This document shows positions 1 to 9,700 of a DNA stretch of 59,773 nt, piece after piece. The notes under the pieces were generated by a model, which saw only the letters and a program-made list of their open reading frames with translations, searched no databases and was not told where the DNA came from. The stretch comes from Bacteroidota bacterium (GTDB taxonomy: Bacteria > Bacteroidota > Bacteroidia > Chitinophagales > Chitinophagaceae): positions 1 to 59,773 of the forward strand of contig CANGEP010000011.1 in the NCBI GenBank assembly GCA_947452905.1, given 5' to 3'. Both the position numbers and the translations under genes were made by a program. The stretch's first letter is position 1. Every line of letters starts with the position of its first letter.

Positions 1-229
1 AAGGTCAGCGGTTCAAAAAATAATTGGGGAATTAGCTCAGTTGGTAGAGCGTCCCGAATGGAATTCGGGAAGGTCAGCGGTTCAAAAAATAATTGGGGAA
101 TTAGCTCAGTTGGTGAGCGTCCCGAATGGAATTCGGGAAGGTCAGCGGTTCAAAAAATAATTGGGGAATTAGCTCAGTGGTGAGCGTCCCGAATGGAATT
201 CGGGAAGGTCAGCGGTTCAAAAAATAATT
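1..229 (+). repeat. tandem tRNA-Ala-like degenerate repeats (one partial and three full units)
   Basis: Units begin with GGGGAATTAGC at 26, 95 and 163, preceded by the tail of another unit at 1-25, and end where the intact tRNA begins at 230. Unit lengths are 69, 68 and 67 bases. Each copies the tRNA-Ala 5' acceptor strand, D-arm, variable region and start of the T-arm. The anticodon arm is different (stem TCCCGA/TCGGGA), and the 3' half of the T-arm and the 3' acceptor strand are replaced by an A/T-rich tail, so none can fold as a full tRNA. The shortening is nested: unit 2 lacks one D-loop base and unit 3 lacks that base plus another. They could be a real pseudo-tRNA array or an assembly artefact at a contig edge. 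Confidence 0.85.
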
Positions 230-302
<73 letters not shown>

Positions 303-305
303 CAA

Positions 306-330
306 GCCAATCTTAGGATTGGCATTTTTT
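306..330 (+). terminator. rho-independent terminator of tRNA-Ala
   Basis: Stem GCCAATC (306-312) / GATTGGC (317-323), loop TTAG, then A and six T. It ends one base before the ATG of the nuclease gene at 331, so that gene is either expressed by read-through from the tRNA or has a start region sequestered in the hairpin. Confidence 0.85.
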
Positions 331-576
331 ATGCCAAACTATGTATATATAATTTATTCTAAAACTTTAGATAGTTATTATACGGGTGAAACAGCAAATT
401 TAGAGGACAGGCTATTCAGGCATAGAAACAGTGGTAGTAAGTCAACAAAAAAAGCGAAAGATTGGGAGCTTAAATTTTTAGAAAAATTTGACTCAAGAGT
501 ATTGGCAAGAATAAAGGAAACAGAAATTAAAAACAAAAAAAGTAGAAAGTACATTGAATCAATTCTTAATATTTAA
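331..576 (+). CDS. GIY-YIG nuclease superfamily protein (small URI type)
   Basis: The 81-residue product has the GIY-YIG layout: VYII near residue 5 and YYTG near residue 17 for the two Tyr motifs, Arg in the LEDRLFRH segment, and Glu in KFLEKF. It is close in length to the stand-alone URI/UvrC-N-like proteins common in Bacteroidota. The open frame extends upstream through the tRNA, but those extra residues are just translated tRNA and repeat, so the ATG at 331 is chosen. The function of this class is not settled; DNA cleavage or repair is inferred from the fold. The 3' end overlaps the next gene's start by 23 bases. Confidence 0.8.
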   Translation: MPNYVYIIYSKTLDSYYTGETANLEDRLFRHRNSGSKSTKKAKDWELKFLEKFDSRVLARIKETEIKNKKSRKYIESILNI

Positions 577-2980
577 TAGAAGAAATTATAAAATATTTTT
601 CTTAACCATCATTCTTTTTTGGGGGAGGGATATACAGGCACAGCAACATTCACTTTTAATTAAAGTGGTGGATGCAAAAAATTATCCTGTGGCACTAGCA
701 AATATTCAAATTAGAGCCAAAGAGGATAGTACTAAAATCACCCATTTATTGAGCGACACTTTGGGTTTAGCAAAATTACCCATAGTTGCAAAATCCTCTT
801 TTCAGATAACGGTAACTGCAGTAGGGTATAAAAAAGCCATTAAAGATATTGTGATTACAGAGCAGAGTTCGGTTTCAATTAAACTAACAGAAGATCCTAA
901 ACAATTAACTGAAGTTGTCGTAAAGTCGAGTAAGCCCTTAATTCGTCAAGAAGATGATAAATCGATTGTAGATCCAGAACCATTAGCAGCTAGCTCGACT
1001 AACGCTTATGAAACAATCGAAAAAACTCCTGGCATTTTTATTGATCAGGATGGACAGGTATATTTAAATGGATTATCGCCCGCTAGTGTTCAAATTAATG
1101 GAAGAGATTTAAAGATGAGTGCTTCTGATGTGGCAACGATGTTAAAAAGCTTGCCTCCTAATGCGATACAAAAAATTGAATTAATTAGAACTCCCTCTGC
1201 AAAATATGATGCTTCTGGTGGGGGTGGTGTAGTTAATATTGTGCTTGCCAAAGGAATTAAAATTGGCACCAATGGTTCTGTTAATACTGGCTTTAATCAG
1301 GGTGTTTATGGAAATCAATACTTAGGTTTTAATTTATCTAACAATAACGATAAGTTAAGTAGCTATGTGAATGGACAGGTGAGTAACAATAATGGGTATA
1401 GTATAACCAACACTTATCGTATTGTAAGTTTTGATACATTATTACAACAAAAAGCAAGAGCTCTTTCGCCTAATAATGCCATCAATTTTGGGTATGGGTT
1501 TTCAAAAAATGTAAAAGAATTTTGGGAATTAAGTTATGATGGAAGAGCCAGTCAAAATAATTTCGATAACCAAAGTACGAATATTTCTAATATTCATATT
1601 GTAAGTATCAATAAAGACTTGCCAAGTATTAATTCTATCGTTAATAATAAAGGGGTTTCAAATTTTTTAAATCAATCCTTTAGAGCTAAACGAAAGTTAG
1701 ATTCTTTAGGAGGGGAGTGGATAACAGATTTCTCGATGAATTTTTCAAATAGTAAAACCGATCAAGATTATAATAATACCAACACTTACACAAATTCAAT
1801 AACGGGTGGGTTAGGTAATTTTGGAAATGACCGGTCTTATTATAATTTTCAATCAGATTATAAAAAAAAATGGTGGGGATTAAATGTTGAATCGGGTATT
1901 AAGACCTCCTTGCTAAGTTTTGACAACCATGCCAATTACACAAAAAGTGTAGGGGGAGTAAGTACTGTAGATGCTTTTAGAACCAGCAAATTCAATTATT
2001 CGGAACAAATTAATGCGACTTATTTACAAGGTTCAAAAACATGGGGTAAAGTGGTATTAAAAATAGGTTCAAGATTGGAGCAAACGATTATGGAAGGACA
2101 TCAGAAAATACCGAAAGACACAAATTTTTCGGTGAATCGTACGGATGCATTTCCGTATATTTATTTAAGTAGGCAGGTAGCCACCATTGCATCGTATGAA
2201 TTAAGGGCTTTTTTGGTGTATCGTAAAACTATTACTAGGCCTAGCTATGACCAACTTAATCCTTTTGCTAAATACATAGATCCTTTTTTATATGAAACGG
2301 GTAATCCTCGTTTGCGTCCACAATTTACAACTAACTATGAAGCAAATATTAGTGTGGATGACAAGCCTTTATTTGCTTACGGAGTAAATGAAACAAAAGA
2401 CATTTTTACCAATGTGGTTTATCAATCTCCAACCAATAAACAATTATCATATCGAACTTTTGATAATTTAGGTTCCAGCAAAGAAACTTATTTTAGAATT
2501 ATTGGTGTAATTCCACCAGGAAAAAAATATTTTGCAGTGGTAGGAACTCAATATAATAAAAACGAATATGCAGGTTTATATGATGGTAAGCCGATAGTAT
2601 TTAATAGGGGTAGTTGGGCAATTTTTAGTTTTCAATCTTATAAAATTGATGGCAACTCGGTAGCTACACTTAATGGATTTTGGAGAATAAAAGGACAACA
2701 ACAGTTTTACGAATTAGATGATTTCGGGTCCATCAATATGTCCATTAACAGACAATTTATAAAAAAGAAATTAACGGTAACGGCAAGTTTTAATGATATC
2801 TTCTTTAATAATAACAATCATTTTGTATTACATCAAGGTTCTCTAAATGCTTATGGTTACAGAGAAAGTGATACACGAAGATGGGGTTTATCTATTCGCT
2901 ATAATTTTGGTTTTAAGCCAAAAGAAAACAAAATGGATATGTTAGAAGCGGGTTCCGAAAGCAGCCAAAATACTCATTGA
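554..2980 (+). CDS. outer-membrane beta-barrel protein, TonB-dependent receptor-like
   Basis: About 808 residues. The start is a TTG inside the end of the nuclease gene; no ATG fits before the signal peptide, whose hydrophobic core FFLTIILFW ends near IQA-Q (about residue 29). Then follow a carboxypeptidase-regulatory-like beta domain (about 30-112), a plug-like domain (about 115-230, with NGRDLKMSASDVATMLKSLP and the conserved IELIRTPSAKYDASGGGGVVNI stretch), and a long barrel rich in Asn, Tyr and Ser ending near the C terminus. This matches the outer-membrane beta-barrel family of Bacteroidota that resembles TonB receptors. The substrate cannot be read. Its 3' end overlaps the convergent NRAMP-like gene by 39 bases. 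Confidence 0.85.
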   Translation: MNQFLIFNRRNYKIFFLTIILFWGRDIQAQQHSLLIKVVDAKNYPVALANIQIRAKEDSTKITHLLSDTLGLAKLPIVAKSSFQITVTAVGYKKAIKDIVITEQSSVSIKLTEDPKQLTEVVVKSSKPLIRQEDDKSIVDPEPLAASSTNAYETIEKTPGIFIDQDGQVYLNGLSPASVQINGRDLKMSASDVATMLKSLPPNAIQKIELIRTPSAKYDASGGGGVVNIVLAKGIKIGTNGSVNTGFNQGVYGNQYLGFNLSNNNDKLSSYVNGQVSNNNGYSITNTYRIVSFDTLLQQKARALSPNNAINFGYGFSKNVKEFWELSYDGRASQNNFDNQSTNISNIHIVSINKDLPSINSIVNNKGVSNFLNQSFRAKRKLDSLGGEWITDFSMNFSNSKTDQDYNNTNTYTNSITGGLGNFGNDRSYYNFQSDYKKKWWGLNVESGIKTSLLSFDNHANYTKSVGGVSTVDAFRTSKFNYSEQINATYLQGSKTWGKVVLKIGSRLEQTIMEGHQKIPKDTNFSVNRTDAFPYIYLSRQVATIASYELRAFLVYRKTITRPSYDQLNPFAKYIDPFLYETGNPRLRPQFTTNYEANISVDDKPLFAYGVNETKDIFTNVVYQSPTNKQLSYRTFDNLGSSKETYFRIIGVIPPGKKYFAVVGTQYNKNEYAGLYDGKPIVFNRGSWAIFSFQSYKIDGNSVATLNGFWRIKGQQQFYELDDFGSINMSINRQFIKKKLTVTASFNDIFFNNNNHFVLHQGSLNAYGYRESDTRRWGLSIRYNFGFKPKENKMDMLEAGSESSQNTH

Positions 2981-4150
2981 TCCCATTACTATTACAACCG
3001 CCCATCCACTCAATTCAATCCATAAGGGATAGGCATATTTATTAAGTGCCGGTAAACGTCTACTTGCAATAAGCATGATAGCCAAGGCAAAAGGAAGAAT
3101 AAATCCATTTACTAGCCCAGCTAGTAAAAGAAGCTCTTTAGGCTTACCTAAAATTACAAAGAGGGTAGTAGATAAAATGATAAATACACTTATTATTAAT
3201 CTTTCGTTTTTTAAAAAACGGATTCTTGTATTTTTAATAAAACTATATGAGGTGTAGGAAGCGCCAATAACAGAGGAAATAGCAGCACTCCACAAAACCA
3301 TACCAAAAATAAATAAACCGTAACGGCCAGCAGCTGATTCAAAAATGGTAGCAGCTGGATTATTTTTATCTAAAGTAATTCCTTTACTTACTATACCTAT
3401 AGCGGCTAAAAATAAAATAAAGCGCATGAAAGCAGATATTAAAATGCCGGTTTTAGCACTTTTTATAACAAAGGGCATTTGCGACTCACCATGTACCCCT
3501 GCGTCAATTAATCGGTGAGCACCAGAGAAAGTAATATAGCCTCCTACAGTTCCTCCAACAATGGTAACGATAGCAATCATTGAAATTTTTTCAGGAACAA
3601 AAGTATGATGAACAGCTTCCAATAAAGGGGGATGTGCGAAATATACAATTATAAAAGTGAGTGTAATTTTTAGTATCCCTAAATATTTGGTGAGTATATC
3701 TAACATCTTTCCAATTTCTTGTAACCAAAATATTAGTATAGCAACTAATCCACTAATCATGGCACCTTGTTCAAAGCTTATGCCAGTAAGGATATTAAGG
3801 GCTAAACCGCAACCTGCTATATTGCCAATATTAAAAGCAAATCCACCAGCAACAACTAAAAAAGAAAGTAAATGACCAAGCCCAGGAAATAAAAGATTGG
3901 CTATTTCTTGCGCACGCATTCCACTTAAGGTAATGACTCTCCAAATATTTAATTGTGCGCCAAGGTCTAATAAAATTGAAAGTAAAATAACAAATCCGAA
4001 ACTGGTTAATAATTGTTCGGTATAAAAAGAAGTTTGTGTTAAAAAGCCCGGGCCAATAGAAGAGTTGGCCATTAAAAAAGCAGCTCCCAAGCTAAGGCCA
4101 GTAGAAGCCCCATTTATTTTTGGCGTTTTAGTAAGGAACTTTAATTTCAA
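2942..4150 (-). CDS. NRAMP-like membrane transporter linked to 5-oxoprolinase (YcsG type)
   Basis: 402 residues with about eleven hydrophobic helices, similar to the NRAMP fold. The first helix keeps GPGFL, but the canonical DPGN metal-binding motif that should follow is replaced (aligned residues T-E-Q-L), and the helix-6 Met-Pro-His motif is absent (region GGTVGGYITFSGAHRL). It is therefore unlikely to be an ordinary Mn/Fe transporter. Its start overlaps pxpA by 23 bases, and B. subtilis also has an NRAMP-like gene (ycsG) beside pxpA (ycsF), so a role in 5-oxoproline or related uptake is plausible. That role is inference. Confidence 0.8.
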   Translation of the reverse strand: MKLKFLTKTPKINGASTGLSLGAAFLMANSSIGPGFLTQTSFYTEQLLTSFGFVILLSILLDLGAQLNIWRVITLSGMRAQEIANLLFPGLGHLLSFLVVAGGFAFNIGNIAGCGLALNILTGISFEQGAMISGLVAILIFWLQEIGKMLDILTKYLGILKITLTFIIVYFAHPPLLEAVHHTFVPEKISMIAIVTIVGGTVGGYITFSGAHRLIDAGVHGESQMPFVIKSAKTGILISAFMRFILFLAAIGIVSKGITLDKNNPAATIFESAAGRYGLFIFGMVLWSAAISSVIGASYTSYSFIKNTRIRFLKNERLIISVFIILSTTLFVILGKPKELLLLAGLVNGFILPFALAIMLIASRRLPALNKYAYPLWIELSGWAVVIVMGSMSILAAFGTRF

Positions 4151-4877
4151 TATTTTTGTTTTTTAGTTCTTCATAAATACACTTAGCAAAGGCGATAGCT
4201 TGAGATCCGTCACCATGTATGCATATGGTATCTGCTTTAATAGGAATATCAACTCCTTGTAATGTGGTCACTTTTTTTTGCAATAAGAATTTTAATACTT
4301 GTTGCTTAACTACCTCTTCGGACTGTATTAATGCATGACTCAAGTTTCTAGGAGTTAGGCTACCATCTTTTTGGTAAGTTCTATCTGCGAACACTTCGTT
4401 TGCATAAGGTTGAAAGGCAAGAATACATTGTAATATGGTTTGACTTTCACTTAAACCATAAATCATAATACTAGGATCTATCGCTTGAATAGTTTGTGTA
4501 AAAATTTTACTCATGGCTGCATCTTTAGCGCAGTCGTTATATAATGCACCATGAAGTTTTACATGATGAATAGTGGCACCTAAAGGGATGGCTATTTTTT
4601 CAAATTCATAATATTGCGCTGCAATAAGTTCGGCAAGTTCTAATAATGAAATTGTTTGTGATATTCTTCCGAAATTGGCGCGGTCATCATAACTCGGATG
4701 TGCACCTATTGCCACATTGTTTTCTAGTGCAAGTGAAATCGTTTTTTTGATACTTTCTTTATTGCCAGCATGTAAGCCACAAGAAATATTGGCACTACTT
4801 ATATAGGGCATAATTTCGGCTTCATTGTCCATGCCTTCACCCATATCACAATTAATATCAATGCTTAAACCACTCAT
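4128..4877 (-). CDS. pxpA: 5-oxoprolinase subunit PxpA (LamB/YcsF family)
   Basis: 249 residues, normal family length. It opens with the family signature IDINCDMGEG, followed by ISCGLHAGN and GAHPSYDDRANFGR, with HGALYNDCAKD and IHGDGS further on. With PxpB and PxpC it forms the ATP-dependent 5-oxoprolinase that opens 5-oxoproline to glutamate, repairing a metabolite that forms spontaneously from glutamine or glutamate. The gene overlaps pxpC by 20 bases upstream and the transporter gene by 23 bases downstream, which implies translational coupling in one operon. Confidence 0.95.
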   Translation of the reverse strand: MSGLSIDINCDMGEGMDNEAEIMPYISSANISCGLHAGNKESIKKTISLALENNVAIGAHPSYDDRANFGRISQTISLLELAELIAAQYYEFEKIAIPLGATIHHVKLHGALYNDCAKDAAMSKIFTQTIQAIDPSIMIYGLSESQTILQCILAFQPYANEVFADRTYQKDGSLTPRNLSHALIQSEEVVKQQVLKFLLQKKVTTLQGVDIPIKADTICIHGDGSQAIAFAKCIYEELKNKNIEIKVPY

Positions 4878-5781
4878 TAATTTTTAAATAAATTTGGTGA
4901 GCCTCCTCTACATTTACTAAACTAAAAGTAAAGGGACTTTCTTTTTTTAATTGCGCAAGTCTTGGTAAATCTACCAAAATTATTTGACCCAAATTTGCAT
5001 AGCCCCCAATCGTTTGATGATCCGCCATTAGAACAATGAGTTCGCCAGAAGGTAATAATTGCAGGGTGCCTCTAGTGACTGCACTTGATAAGGGTTCTTC
5101 TGATTTTTGTTGAAACAGAACTGGGCCTTTTAGGGGGAAACCCATTCTGTTGGCTTGACTGCTTATTTCAAAATGACCATGAAGTAATTGTTGAATAGAA
5201 TTAGCCTCTAAGGTATTCCAAGCAGGACCAGGAATAATTCTAATAGGCAAATGATTTTGCAAATGTGCTTGTACTTTATGCGTAAGATTTTCTAAAAATG
5301 CTGTCTTTGTATTATTCAATAATGAGGATGAATCTGCTGATTCCTTCATTATACTAAATTCCTCGTTTTTCTGTAATCTTCGATTGGTAAAACTATAACT
5401 ATCCAGCCACTCTTCACAGTTAATAACACCCTTTACTGCCATGTAAGCAGTTCGCCCATCCAGGGGTTGTAAAAATTGTAAACAATCTCCTGCATTCATT
5501 TGTATAGGTGTAAAGAGGGGGATACTTTGCTCATTCAATACTGGTACAAAATTGGCGCCAGTTATACAAATAATTTGTGCACTCAAAAAAGTAAAACTAC
5601 TAGCAGGAAAATGTATTTCAAAAACAGGATTTTCAATATCATTTTGTAAGAGGGTATTTGCTAATCTTGCGGATAAATAATCAATGCATCCATTTACTTG
5701 TATACCCATGTGTTGATAGCCGTATCTACCACTGTCTTGTATAGAATCACTTAAGCCTTGTTTATGAATTTGTATAGACAT
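4858..5781 (-). CDS. pxpC: 5-oxoprolinase subunit PxpC (KipA / biotin-dependent carboxyltransferase-like)
   Basis: 307 residues. Family features are GLSDSIQDSGRYGYQHMGI at the N terminus, PVFEIHFPA, ITGANF, RIIPGP, and the SQANRMGFPLKGP segment followed by GTLQLLPSGELIVLMADHQTIGGY. It is homologous to the carboxyltransferase half of allophanate hydrolase and acts with PxpB and PxpA in ATP-dependent 5-oxoproline cleavage. Only two bases separate it from pxpB, and it overlaps pxpA. Confidence 0.94.
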   Translation of the reverse strand: MSIQIHKQGLSDSIQDSGRYGYQHMGIQVNGCIDYLSARLANTLLQNDIENPVFEIHFPASSFTFLSAQIICITGANFVPVLNEQSIPLFTPIQMNAGDCLQFLQPLDGRTAYMAVKGVINCEEWLDSYSFTNRRLQKNEEFSIMKESADSSSLLNNTKTAFLENLTHKVQAHLQNHLPIRIIPGPAWNTLEANSIQQLLHGHFEISSQANRMGFPLKGPVLFQQKSEEPLSSAVTRGTLQLLPSGELIVLMADHQTIGGYANLGQIILVDLPRLAQLKKESPFTFSLVNVEEAHQIYLKINEWFKH

Positions 5782-5783
5782 AT

Positions 5784-6518
5784 TTACATTTCATGTTGAT
5801 TAATTGAATGAAATTCTTCCAAGCTTATAGGATAAAATTGAACCTGATCACCCGTATTAAATAAAGCCAATTTACTAGTATGTCTATCAAAAATTTGTAA
5901 TGGGGTACGTCCAATTATTTGCCATCCACCCGGACTATTTGTAGGGTAGATGCCCGTCTGTGCTCCAGCGATACCAACACTTCCAGCAATAACTTTTGCT
6001 CTGGGTTGTGAATGTCTTGGATGTATAATTTTTTCATTAACAATACCCATATAAGTAAAGCCAGGTAAAAAACCTAAGCAGTATACTGTATAAATATTTT
6101 CAAAATGAGTTTTTATAATTTCTTCTATTGAAATTTTGTTATTAGTTTTTATATTCTCTAAATCAATGCCAAAAATTGTGTCATAACAAACAGGAATTTG
6201 TATTATTTTTTTTGTTTCTAAGTGTAAGTAGGATGGATGTGCTACTTCAAAATCTGCAATCATTTTTTCGGCCCAAGATTGCAAAGTGAAATTGTTTTTT
6301 TGCAAAAATGTAAACAAGGTTTCAATATCGTAAATCAGGGTAAGTGTATGATAAGCAGGAATTAAATCTTTAATAAATGAAAAGCGTTTATTTGAAATAA
6401 AATGGTTGAGTAGTAGCAACTGATTTGCTATTTTTTCATTTATCAATGCAGGCAATGAAAAAACAAGGGCATGATCACCTAAACATCGAATGTTCCATTT
6501 ATTTTTAATACTAACCAT
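5784..6518 (-). CDS. pxpB: 5-oxoprolinase subunit PxpB (KipI family)
   Basis: 244 residues. The KipI/allophanate hydrolase subunit 1 signatures are clear: GDHALVF at the N terminus, then YCLGFLPGFTYMG, HPRHSQPRAKVIAGSVGIAG and the TGIYPTNSPGGWQIIGRTP block near the C terminus. It is the first gene of the minus-strand operon pxpB-pxpC-pxpA-transporter. A TTTG at the reverse complement of 6581-6584 may be its -33 element, though the matching -7 is poor. The intergenic region is shared with susC and carries two palindromic operator-like sites. Confidence 0.94.
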   Translation of the reverse strand: MVSIKNKWNIRCLGDHALVFSLPALINEKIANQLLLLNHFISNKRFSFIKDLIPAYHTLTLIYDIETLFTFLQKNNFTLQSWAEKMIADFEVAHPSYLHLETKKIIQIPVCYDTIFGIDLENIKTNNKISIEEIIKTHFENIYTVYCLGFLPGFTYMGIVNEKIIHPRHSQPRAKVIAGSVGIAGAQTGIYPTNSPGGWQIIGRTPLQIFDRHTSKLALFNTGDQVQFYPISLEEFHSINQHEM

Positions 6519-6598
6519 AAAGAAGAGGTAATGGACTAGAAAAGGTAGGTAAATTTTTATGTTAAAATGCAGAGAACGAACAAATTAGCTTTTTTATA

Positions 6599-6648
6599 TG
6601 TGTAAATTATACACAATAACTATTGCCTGTATGTGTATTTTTTACACA
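6599..6648. promoter_or_regulatory. two operator-like palindromes TGTGT-N7-ACACA
   Basis: Site 1 spans 6599-6615 (TGTGTA-AATTA-TACACA) and site 2 spans 6632-6648 (TGTGTA-TTTTT-TACACA). Their centres are 33 bp apart, about three helical turns, so dimers would bind one DNA face. They lie between divergent pxpB and susC. The same TGTGT-N7-ACACA pattern occurs at 24769-24785 beside the NUDIX regulator gene, which makes that protein the prime candidate binder. The sites are upstream of the predicted susC promoter, which would fit activation or looping more than simple blocking. Confidence 0.7.
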
Positions 6649-6683
6649 AAAAACAAAAATGTTTAAAAATTACCCCGCAAACG

Positions 6684-6715
6684 TTTGTCTTTGTTAAAAA
6701 ACTGTTATATAATTG
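6684..6715 (+). promoter_or_regulatory. predicted Bacteroidota-type promoter of susC
   Basis: TTTG at 6684-6687, a 20-base spacer, then TATAATTG at 6708-6715, one mismatch to the TAnnTTTG -7 consensus. Transcription would start near 6722, leaving a leader of roughly 36 bases before the ATG at 6758. Confidence 0.55.
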
Positions 6716-6757
6716 ATGTACGATTGTATTAATATTTTAAAATCAAACCCGAACACT

Positions 6758-9700
6758 ATGCGAAAATTCCTACGTTTAATTACGGTTCCTTTGCTACTAT
6801 TGGGTCTTGTTGCTAATGCGCAAACAAGAACAATAAAAGGACAAGTAGTTTCAGCGACTGACGGCAAAGCCGTTGCTGGTGCTACTATTTCAGTTAATGG
6901 ATCTAAAGTAGCTGCGATTGCAAGCGAAGATGGTTCATTTGCTGTTACCGCTTCTGGAACAGTCACTTTATCTGTGAAGTCTGTAGGCTTCTCTGGTAAA
7001 TCTGTAACTGTTGCTGCAGGCCAAAACACTGTTAAAGTTGCTTTAACAGAAGAGTCATCACAATTAAATGAGATTGTGGTTACTGGTTACACTGCTCAAA
7101 AGAGAAAAGAGATCACAGGTGCGGTATCTGTGGTTAGTGTAAAAGACATGAAGTCAGTTCCTTCTGGTACTGCAGAACAAATGTTACAAGGTCAAGCATC
7201 TGGTGTAACTATCATTGGTTCTGGTAGCCCAGGTGAACCTTCAAACGTATTCGTACGTGGTATCACTTCATTTGGTAACTCTACTCCATTAGTAATTGTG
7301 GATGGAGTACAATCTGCTCCTGGTGATTTATCTAGCTTCCGTGATTTATCTGCTTCAGATATCGAATCAATTCAAGTATTGAAAGATGGTCAAGCAGCGA
7401 TCTATGGTGCTCGTGGATCTGCGGGTGTAATTATTGTTACTACTAAAAAAGGTAGAGGTAAAGCAAGCATCACTTACGAATCTTTCGTGGGTATTCAAAC
7501 ACCAAAAACTGGAAACGTTTGGAATAAGCTTGATGCACAAGGTATGGCCGATTTATATTTCTTAGCTGCTAAGAACTCAGGTGCAGTGGATGCTAACGGT
7601 AACGTTACATCTCCACAATATGGTACTGGTAAAACACCCGTATTACCTGATTATATCAGATATGGAGATAAGTCTGGTTACTCTGGTGCCGTTGACTTAA
7701 CTAAATACAACAACAACTATTCTAAAGGAGATATCTTCTTAATCGTTCCTGCAAACAAAAAAGGAACTGATTGGTGGGATGTAATGTTTGATCCAGCTGC
7801 TATGCAGTCACACACTATCACTGCAACTGGTGGTCAAGAGAAATCATCTTATTTATTCTCTTTAAACTATTTTGATCAAAAAGGTACTTTGTTAAATACA
7901 TTCTTGAAGCGTTATTCTGCTAGAATGAACACTACTTATAATGTTAAAAACAATATCCGTATTGGTGAAAATTTATATATCTATTACAAGCAAAATCCTA
8001 GAATTGGTAACAACCAAGAAGGTAATGCTGTAAATAACACAGCTTGGGAACAACCAATCATCCCTGTATTAGATGCAGGCGGTGGATTTGGTGGTACATC
8101 TGGTTCAGGTTTAGGTAACTCATCTAACCCTTATGCCAACCAAATGCGTCAAAAAGACAACCAAAATAATGAGTGGGTTATGCAAGGAAACGTGTTTGCA
8201 GAAGTTGACTTCGCAAAACACTTTACAGCTAAAACTGTATTTGGTGGTAACTTAGGTAACTACCATGGTTTCTATCATAATTTCCGTTCTTATGAAAATG
8301 CTGAGAATGGTTCTTCTAATGGTTATGGTGAGTATAGTGGTTATAACAATAACTACAACTGGACTAACACTTTGAACTATTCTAATATTTTCAAAGAAAA
8401 CCATAGTGTTAAATTAATGGCTGGTTACGAGGTATTAAAAGTAGCTGGTCGTCAAGTAGGTGGTTCTAGAGTTAACTATTTCTCTGATAACGCTGATTAC
8501 TTGAGTTTAAACACGGGTTCTCCAATTGGACAAAACAACTATAGCGATTACTATAAAACAACTGGTAATTCTATCTTGGCTAAAGTGGACTATGCTTACA
8601 AAGACAAATACTTAGTTGGTTTAAACGGACGTCGTGATGGATCTTCAGTATTTGGACCTGATAATCGTTTTGGTAACTTCTGGTCAGCTTCTGCTGGTTG
8701 GGTAGTTTCTCAAGAAGATTTCTTCAAGAACGTTAAGTTTATCAATACTTTAAAAGTACGTGGTAGCTATGGTATCTTAGGTTCTATCTCTAACGTAGGT
8801 GCATTAAACCAATACACTTTATATGGTGGTAGTGGTGGATCATCTTACTATGACTTATTCGGTACAAGTAACTCTACAGTTATGGGCTTCTATGCTACTA
8901 ACTTAGGTAACACTGCAACTGGATGGGAGAAAGATAAAATCTTAGACTTTGGTTTTGACGCGACTGTGTTAAACAATAAGTTAGATATCACTTTCGATTG
9001 GTATAAGAAAACTGTTGAAGGTTTATTATTCCAAGACCAAGCACCTGCTGTAGTTGGTGTGGGTTCTCAATTACCTCAGGTTAACATCGGTGATATGCAA
9101 AACACTGGTATTGACTTAGGTTTAAACTATCGTGGTAAAGTAAACAACGATTTAAGTTACACTGTAGGTGTTAACGTTGGTGCTTATAAGAGTGAAGTCG
9201 TAAACATCCCTGGTGCTGCTGGCTTCTTCGAATCTGCTTACACACACAACACTGGACCTCAAGTTAGAAACGCTATTGGTCATCCAGTAGGTTCTTTCTT
9301 TGGTTACAAAATCGCTGGTATCTTCCAATCTGCTGCTGATGTAGCTGCTTGGGCTAAAGAGCCAGATGCTGCTCCAGGTCGTTTCAAATATGAGGACATC
9401 AACAAAGACGGAACAATTGATGATAAGGACAGAACTTTCTTCGGTAATCCAAACCCAGCATTTACTGCAGGTGTGAATTTAAACGTAACTTATAAGCGTT
9501 TTGATATCTCTACTGTATTGTATGGTTCTTTTGGAAACGATATCTTAAACGAAACTCGTTATTTCCAAGATTTCTATCCTCAGTTCCAAAATGCTAAGAG
9601 TATTCCATTGTTAACTGAATCTTGGTTGCCTACAAGAACAAATACTAAGTATCCAATTGTAGAGAACAACTCTTACTTCAGTACTAACGGTGTAATTAAT

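Noticed and set aside
2942..4150. Ordinary Mn/Fe NRAMP (MntH)
   Set aside because: The DPGN and helix-6 Met motifs needed for metal binding are missing.
6713..6757. Upstream start for the SusC gene
   Set aside because: It places a polar stretch before the signal peptide and overlaps the predicted -7 box; the ATG at 6758 gives a normal signal peptide.
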